Source: a virus. From it: a stretch of DNA of 39,579 bases. The position numbers were made by a program, and so were the translations under genes. The DNA is taken from positions 1 through 39,579 of IMG/VR virus record IMGVR_UViG_3300045974_000454. One strand, given 5' to 3'. The number at the start of each line of letters is the position of its first letter. Position 1 is the stretch's first letter. The notes under the pieces are model-generated. The model was not told the origin of the DNA. It made no database searches and saw only the letters and a list, made by a program, of their open reading frames with translations. This document shows positions 34,586 through 39,579 of the stretch, piece by piece.

Positions 34586-35788
34586 TTATACCTGAACTAT
34601 TTTAATTGGCTCAACTATATTTGGCTCTATGATCAATTTTTCAATGTTTGATAGATATATTGTATAGTCTCTCATAGCAAGATTAGCTTCTTCATATAAT
34701 CTAAAATCACCAGAACCTGTATATATTTGTAATGATGTAAGTGTTATTCCAAATACTTCAGATGATGCATATGCTGCTATTTGTTGTAAGTTGATAACCT
34801 TATATTCTGAACCATAGAAATTATTTACATTTTCAGATATTGCATTGTTTATTGACTGTATAGCGTTATCAGATAATGGCTGCGTACCAGAGTTAACTGC
34901 GAATGTCATTACAAGACCTACATAGTTTGGTTTAGATACTGTATAGGTACACCACGCAGGAACCATATTTGAGATATTCTCATTTACAGACTTTATAATA
35001 CTATCTGAAGTTATTGGACTTGTGCCTTGTGCATAGACAGCGAATGAGCCACCACCATATGCTCCATTCACTATCTCTATATTAGATATACCAGGTATTT
35101 CAAGTAGTCTATTTTTAATGCCAAAGTATGAACAAGTAGAGTTTGACTTTAATGAGTTTATTAATCTATATCTATAGTTATCATCACTTTCTTCTTCTCT
35201 TCCTGTGCCTATTGAAGTTGCATTTGTTACTAATAATAGCTTAGATGCTGATCCTGAGTATTTTGTAAAATTATGTGAAGTCAATATTCCTGATGGTATG
35301 AATTTATTATTACCCATAGACATTGTTGCACTAGCATATCCAATATTTGTTGCCTTATTCAATACTACTTCTTCTGTCATTCTAAATACATATTCAATAT
35401 TATTATATGTACCAGTTATCAATGTACCAATTGGTATTACTATATTATTAGATAAACCATCAGCTGATTTATTAATATCACCAAAGGCAACACCATTATT
35501 TGTATAGAATTTAAGACACTTCATGGAGGAAGTAACTTCCGGTTTTGATACTTCTAGCCTCTTCATTCCAAAGAAGTTACGCCCAATATCATTTAATATA
35601 GGTCCAGTAGCTGTCATTAAGCTATTGTTCTGGATATAAGTGTTAATCATATCTTCTGTTATTGTACTCTCAAATGCTATTGATTCAGCTAAACTATGTA
35701 GCTTACTTCCAGGCAAGATTGAGCTAAGGCCAAAAGATGTTTTAAATTTACTTAGAACTCTATATAAGCTGTTGTTTATATCTGACAT
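34586..35788 (-). CDS. Baseplate J-like (gp6/gpJ family) wedge protein
   Basis: 400 aa, near the usual length for the family. Diagnostic segments are LPGSKLHSLAESIAFE (25-40), IPIGTLITG in the middle, GREEESDDNYRYRLINSL (196-213) and IPGISNIEIVNGAYGGGSF (231-249). These match the J-like pattern of a PGS motif, an E-x-D-x-x-Y/F-R-x-R motif, and a PG(V/I) segment. J-like proteins form the ring of baseplate wedges that holds tail fibres and links to the gp25-like protein. The gene starts in a TAATG overlap with the gp25-like gene, the standard order in contractile tails. Confidence 0.88.
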   Translation of the reverse strand: MSDINNSLYRVLSKFKTSFGLSSILPGSKLHSLAESIAFESTITEDMINTYIQNNSLMTATGPILNDIGRNFFGMKRLEVSKPEVTSSMKCLKFYTNNGVAFGDINKSADGLSNNIVIPIGTLITGTYNNIEYVFRMTEEVVLNKATNIGYASATMSMGNNKFIPSGILTSHNFTKYSGSASKLLLVTNATSIGTGREEESDDNYRYRLINSLKSNSTCSYFGIKNRLLEIPGISNIEIVNGAYGGGSFAVYAQGTSPITSDSIIKSVNENISNMVPAWCTYTVSKPNYVGLVMTFAVNSGTQPLSDNAIQSINNAISENVNNFYGSEYKVINLQQIAAYASSEVFGITLTSLQIYTGSGDFRLYEEANLAMRDYTIYLSNIEKLIIEPNIVEPIKIVQV

Positions 35789-36201
35789 TACGCGTATGAC
35801 CTCATATTTTGTTTATCAACATACACACTAAATGTTGTTGAGCTATCTAGTGGTACTGTGCCATTCTTTTTTAGTGATATAAGGACACCAAGTTTTGTAG
35901 TATCAGATGTATCAAACTTTATGGCAAACTCATCACCACTAAATAAGCCATCATTGACCATGCATGATTTTATTGTTAATTCTATATCTGATAATGTAAG
36001 GATATTTATTTGACGCTGTAGGAATGATTCTATTCCTGCTGCTATTTCTGGACGTAGTTTGAAGTCAGATTGCCCAGCAGATATTCTGCGCTGAGCATTC
36101 CTCATGGCTGATGTGAAATTATCTAGCTCAAATACGGCATCATTACTATCGATGATAATATCATCTGCATAGTCTACTTTGAAATCTCCATCTGTAATCA
36201 T
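35788..36201 (-). CDS. gp25-like baseplate wedge protein
   Basis: 137 aa. Residues 26-65 (LDNFTSAMRNAQRRISAGQS, then LRPEIAAGIESFLQR) match the conserved region of gp25/gpW-like wedge proteins, including the R-x-G and G-x(2)-x-F pattern. These proteins connect the hub and sheath to the J-like wedge ring. AGGA lies 10 nt before the ATG. The gene follows one of the two longer spacers, with its conserved 22-nt element, and overlaps the J-like gene. Confidence 0.8.
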   Translation of the reverse strand: MITDGDFKVDYADDIIIDSNDAVFELDNFTSAMRNAQRRISAGQSDFKLRPEIAAGIESFLQRQINILTLSDIELTIKSCMVNDGLFSGDEFAIKFDTSDTTKLGVLISLKKNGTVPLDSSTTFSVYVDKQNMRSYA

Positions 36202-36221
36202 GATACCGTCCTGTTAGCTAT

Positions 36222-36243
36222 TGATTAAGATAACTGATAATAA
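36222..36243 (-). promoter_or_regulatory. Conserved 22-nt spacer element, copy upstream of gp25-like gene
   Basis: Reads TTATTATCAGT, then TATC, then TTAATCA on the coding strand. It shares 19 of 22 positions with the copy at 15571-15592. It begins 3 nt after the TAG of the 136-aa gene and ends 20 nt before the gp25-like ATG. The spacer has no terminator-like hairpin with a T tract. The likeliest reading is an internal late promoter or regulator site for the wedge genes. Confidence 0.5.
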
Positions 36244-36246
36244 CAT

Positions 36247-36657
36247 CTATGCTACCATATTTGAAGCATTGGATAATAGTGCTATTAGGCTAGATGACTG
36301 TTTTACTTTAGCTGGATACTTAAAAATCAATGTCTCTATTGGGTTTGCTAATGTTGATGGTAGCGTCTGCATCAGGTCTTGGTTAAGTCTATAGAAGCCA
36401 TTTATAGCTATATCATTAGCTCCATGTGTGAATGAGACCTTACCATCTAATACAATATTTCCATTGGCTACGCCTATAGCTGTGTTTGAATCAGTAGCTA
36501 TTACCACATTACTTGGGTTTACAACTACTTCAGCTTGACCACCATCTGCTGCTAATCTAACAGACCTACTTGTGTAGTCAAGTATCTCACCAGCGTCTCT
36601 TCGTTGCTCTGCAGTCTTTGTGCTTGGTGTTATTGATCCATAATATTCGTTTGCCAT
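36247..36657 (-). CDS. Small beta-rich baseplate protein, possible spike/tip (136 aa)
   Basis: 136 aa. The centre (about 29-85) is made of short beta-strand patterns (SVRLAADGGQAEVVV, NIVLDGKVSFTHG). The C-terminal 50 residues look helical. It lies between the OB-fold candidate and the gp25-like gene, where contractile-tailed phages often encode the spike or tip. The sequence has no PAAR repeat and only one His, so a metal-capped tip is not supported. Function is unassigned. Confidence 0.55.
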   Translation of the reverse strand: MANEYYGSITPSTKTAEQRRDAGEILDYTSRSVRLAADGGQAEVVVNPSNVVIATDSNTAIGVANGNIVLDGKVSFTHGANDIAINGFYRLNQDLMQTLPSTLANPIETLIFKYPAKVKQSSSLIALLSNASNMVA

Positions 36658-36665
36658 AACCTATC

Positions 36666-37049
36666 CTATATTGTCCATTTTGAGAAGTCTAATCTATTAG
36701 TCACTTGGAATGATTTATTATCCAGATACCCTTTTGTACCATTATCTAATTTTGATATTATATTAGCTCTACTCATTGATGGATAGTTATACATTACTAA
36801 TACTATATCTTCCTCTTTGAGGTGTGAAGATACATTTAAATCAGTACATGGAATTATGGATTTTACATTTAATAGTTCTACCATTTTGTCTAATAGTAGT
36901 ACATCACAAGTAGCCCTATCTTCAGCTATTGATGAGATACTTGCCATTGATATAAACATATTCCCAGTATCATTTGTTCTGTGTGATATATCATTTAGTG
37001 AAGATGATACATATTTTAGTTGGTCATGTAGCTTTTTTATTTCTGACAT
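36666..37049 (-). CDS. Probable OB-fold baseplate/spike-base protein (127 aa)
   Basis: 127 aa. An N-terminal helix (EIKKLHDQLKYVSSSLNDI) precedes a small beta-barrel pattern: SISSIAEDRATCDVLLLD, SIIPCTDL, then LKEEDIVLVMYN. The 'ATCDV...IPC...EEDIVLV' layout is typical of phage OB-fold proteins (gpV/gp138-type) that sit under the spike. The fold assignment is inferred from pattern and from the position just after the hub gene. A GAGGGTGAT ribosome binding site precedes the ATG. Confidence 0.6.
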   Translation of the reverse strand: MSEIKKLHDQLKYVSSSLNDISHRTNDTGNMFISMASISSIAEDRATCDVLLLDKMVELLNVKSIIPCTDLNVSSHLKEEDIVLVMYNYPSMSRANIISKLDNGTKGYLDNKSFQVTNRLDFSKWTI

Positions 37050-37058
37050 ATCACCCTC

Positions 37059-39579
37059 TTACTTTGACGGAGTTGCTGGTTGTGCCACTCTTATATTCCT
37101 AGAAGTCATTAGCTGTGCGAATACCTCAGCCTTATTGCTTATTGCATCATCTATATATCTTTGTGCGTTTTCTGCCTTCGTTAACTGTCTGCTTCTTAAG
37201 TTTTCATCTTCTGACAACTTTGTCCCTGCAACGCCTCTCCACTCATCACCCTCAGCATATGTTTTAAGCACTGATGTCCATAAGTCTTCACTTGGATATT
37301 TCCTTGTGCAATCATTTTTAAATTGTCCATTCATTATATCTACTAAATAATCAATTGCACATTCTATATTCAACGATGTATGTATTTTTAATAGTGTACT
37401 TAATCTTTCTCTTAGAGGATTGCTGAGTATACTTATTGAGTCAGATGATTCATTGTAAATATCCATATTCACATTTTTAAGATTTGTAGCATTAATATTA
37501 TCAAGATCGAAAAATCTTCTGTGGTGGAATTTCATTACAATCTGCATTACACCTCTTCCAGTTGTATTTTTGCCAGCATCAGCAACACCACAACTTTCAC
37601 AATACATAATTGCCATTATTCTTTCAGGGGTAAGCTCCTGTCTAGCAGCAGCACATGTAATATAATAGTTTCCTTTTTTATTTTTACCAGTATATTTTCC
37701 AACTAGTCCCTGCACTGTTGATCCATATAAATCAATAATTTCGTTTGCTGTTTTTGTAGATAGTTTATTTTTACTTCCAGCTGTCTTTGCGTTACCAGTA
37801 AATTCATTCTTTTGTATTGCTAGTTGCTCTGCTGTAGATATAAGTGGATTAAACCCAAGAGTTGGTAAAGTATAGTCTACTGCTCTGTCTAAATCATCCA
37901 GTACACGTTTTGCATTTATAATCATATTCTTCATATGCATAAATGCATTTGTCTTCTGGAATCCATCTAGTCCAGCCATCATCATTCTATTCTTAAGCAT
38001 TAGTGGTGATAGTGTAATTACATTAGCTCTTGTTGCATAGTTTATTAGGTATGATTCAAGATAATCAGGGAATACATTTACAAGCTCTAATATTGCTGTG
38101 TATGCTGTTAGTTTAAACAATCCACCTAATATATTCCTTGCTGGCTTTAGCCCTTCTACTGCTTCTGGGGTCATTATTTGTGGCGGTCTTGCTGGTAATG
38201 TGCCGCCATTCTTTAGGGCTATTGCTTCTGCTCTTGCTATTGCTTCATCTATAGATTTTAATACTTTAGCTGCTTTTGTTGTATTGGCTTTCTTCACTTC
38301 ATCAGTCAGGGCTGGGTTATTTGGATCTGCATATTGTAGTTGATCTGCTTTTACTAATGTTGCCTTCATCGCCTCAAGCTCTGTTATGCTAGTTGTATCT
38401 AATCCTTTTGTATTTAAAGTTGACTTTATACCTGTCATCTTCTCTACTAGTCTAGCATAATATTCAAACATATTTTTCAGATAAATACCATTTCTTCCTG
38501 ACTCAAATGGTATCAATGCTGTATTCATTTTCCATAATTTTGATGCTGTATTGTTGAATACTGACACTGTTGCATTTTTAAAGTCTACTGTATTTGTCCA
38601 TGCTTGTGTAAATCCAAGGTTATATGTCTTTGCTAGGTATTGTGCTATAAAGCCATACCATAATCCATGATTGAATGCTGATGCAAATAGTGAGTCTTTA
38701 TGTGCTGCTTCAAGGAATTCCATTATGTCAACTTCACCACTTCTCCCATTAGCAACCTTAATAACTTCTCCAGCCGCCTTTATAGAATGCATTATGGAAT
38801 ATCCAGCAGTTGCAAAGAATGTAGTTGTGGCTATTACTCCAAGGCCTACAGCAAATAATCCACCAGTAGCTAATGTTAGAGCACTAAATGCAGTTCCTAT
38901 TACATAACCACCAGCCATACCAGCAAGGAAACTCCCTATTGCCTTGAATGTAGTGTCTGATGATATCATCGACCTTATGATTTGTGAATCAGTCTTATAT
39001 GCATCTGAATTGATAGCACATACCATATTTGGTGTAACGTGTGTTGTAAATCCAAAGTTAGTATCGAATTTATGGATAACTGTCTCTACCTCTATCCATC
39101 CATGCATTCTATTTATCTTATCAGACACATATATTCTATCGTATGGCTCTATTTTTGGGTTGCCACGTAGTGCTAGAGTACCACCATACATCTTCTCCAC
39201 ACCCTCTTTGAGGATGCCTAAGGCGTATTGTTGAGCTACTGAACTATTATCTGTCCAGTCTATATCTTCTACATGTGTCTTTATTACTCCTGGGTGTAGC
39301 TCTGCATTAGCTAATATATCAAAAGACTTACCACCACAGTTTACAACTGCTGCATTCCATCCTCTCTGCGGAGTTGATTGAATGCCATTAAATATTATAT
39401 TACTATTGCTACTTGCCAGATGTGTCTTTTGGAATACACACAGTGGTGGCATTGCATTATCTGTTGTTGCATTATAGAATTCGTCTCTGTCATATAGGTC
39501 TTTGAAATACTGACCTTGGTCTTTTATTATGCCAGCGTTTGATGTTTGGTCCATTTGTGACATCATAGCTAATACTGGA
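37059..39579 (-). CDS. Tail hub protein fused to lytic transglycosylase, 5' end beyond window (partial)
   Basis: The frame is open to the right edge. The first in-frame ATG (39566) has no ribosome binding site, so the true start probably lies outside; 835 aa are counted from it. Residues about 60-185 look like the end of a gpD/gp27-type hub: LRGNPKIEPYDRIYVSD, then GWIEVETVIHKF and GFTTHVTPNMV. Residues 206-258 are long, hydrophobic and Gly/Ala-rich, like two membrane helices. A large helical region follows (300-590). Residues 645-790 are an SLT-type transglycosylase: RIMAIMYCESCG with probable catalytic Glu657, then GRGVMQIV at 671-678. The enzyme would cut glycan strands during DNA entry. 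Hub plus lysozyme fusions are known in contractile tails; the hydrophobic insert is unusual. Confidence 0.82.
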   Translation of the reverse strand, partial: PVLAMMSQMDQTSNAGIIKDQGQYFKDLYDRDEFYNATTDNAMPPLCVFQKTHLASSNSNIIFNGIQSTPQRGWNAAVVNCGGKSFDILANAELHPGVIKTHVEDIDWTDNSSVAQQYALGILKEGVEKMYGGTLALRGNPKIEPYDRIYVSDKINRMHGWIEVETVIHKFDTNFGFTTHVTPNMVCAINSDAYKTDSQIIRSMISSDTTFKAIGSFLAGMAGGYVIGTAFSALTLATGGLFAVGLGVIATTTFFATAGYSIMHSIKAAGEVIKVANGRSGEVDIMEFLEAAHKDSLFASAFNHGLWYGFIAQYLAKTYNLGFTQAWTNTVDFKNATVSVFNNTASKLWKMNTALIPFESGRNGIYLKNMFEYYARLVEKMTGIKSTLNTKGLDTTSITELEAMKATLVKADQLQYADPNNPALTDEVKKANTTKAAKVLKSIDEAIARAEAIALKNGGTLPARPPQIMTPEAVEGLKPARNILGGLFKLTAYTAILELVNVFPDYLESYLINYATRANVITLSPLMLKNRMMMAGLDGFQKTNAFMHMKNMIINAKRVLDDLDRAVDYTLPTLGFNPLISTAEQLAIQKNEFTGNAKTAGSKNKLSTKTANEIIDLYGSTVQGLVGKYTGKNKKGNYYITCAAARQELTPERIMAIMYCESCGVADAGKNTTGRGVMQIVMKFHHRRFFDLDNINATNLKNVNMDIYNESSDSISILSNPLRERLSTLLKIHTSLNIECAIDYLVDIMNGQFKNDCTRKYPSEDLWTSVLKTYAEGDEWRGVAGTKLSEDENLRSRQLTKAENAQRYIDDAISNKAEVFAQLMTSRNIRVAQPATPSK

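Noticed and set aside
36202-36246. Rho-independent terminator in the longest spacer
   Set aside because: No GC-rich stem followed by a T tract is present. Only short, A/T-rich partial complements (GTTA/TAAC) can be drawn.
36817-37350. 177-aa plus-strand frame across the OB-fold and hub genes
   Set aside because: It spans the junction of two supported minus-strand genes, including the transglycosylase end. No start signal or domain supports it.
39564-39566. ATG at 39566 as the true start of the hub gene
   Set aside because: The frame stays open to the edge (GCT, TTA, GTA, CCA upstream), no ribosome binding site is visible in those 13 bases, and the N-terminal half of a hub domain is missing.
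1-39579. Stop-codon reassignment, as in some gut phages
   Set aside because: Genes end in TAA, TAG and TGA at the expected places next to the next start codon, with no in-frame TAG or TGA inside the recognised domains.

Overview
This window looks like the late structural region of an AT-rich tailed bacteriophage (about one third G+C in the stretch I counted). It has a contractile, myovirus-type tail. Twenty-five genes lie head to tail on the minus strand, so transcription runs from the right edge to the left. Spacing is extremely tight: most neighbours are 1-13 nt apart or overlap as TAATG or ATGA. No gene-free stretch exceeds 45 nt, and I see no host gene, tRNA, integrase or transposase. TAA, TAG and TGA all end genes, so the code appears standard. 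Codons ending in A (ATA, AGA, ACA, GCA, TCA) dominate. The host cannot be named from the sequence.

In transcription order, the right part (39.6-34.6 kb) is the baseplate core. It holds a tail hub fused to a lytic transglycosylase (cut by the window edge), a probable OB-fold protein, a small beta-rich protein, a gp25-like wedge protein and a J/gp6-like wedge protein. From 34.6 to 24.8 kb come six proteins of 231-728 aa, most of them unrecognised. They are probably wedge or peripheral baseplate components; one carries a discoidin-like domain and one a CBM5/12-like motif. At 24.8-23.7 kb a 94-aa helical protein and a Cas4-like PD-(D/E)XK iron-sulfur nuclease interrupt the structural genes. From 23.7 to 16.7 kb are four more fibre or appendage proteins, the last with a tail-collar tip.

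A lysis cassette follows at 16.7-15.6 kb: a three-helix holin candidate, a 50-aa very basic protein, and a CHAP endolysin with a signal peptide. The left 15.5 kb encodes five large modular host-recognition proteins built from FN3, Ig-like, CBM-like, LamG and GTI-repeat modules. Several modules are shared between neighbours. The leftmost gene is open from 4070 to the window edge and contains an apparent class I amidotransferase-like domain inside an FN3-like repeat array.

The observations most worth following are: (1) a 22-nt element, TTATTATCAGT-N4-TTAATCA, present in both of the only spacers longer than 13 nt and starting exactly 3 nt after the upstream stop codon each time; (2) the Cas4-like nuclease coupled to a small helical protein inside the tail operon; (3) the amidotransferase-like insertion in the leftmost fibre; and (4) the unusual hub protein with membrane-like segments.
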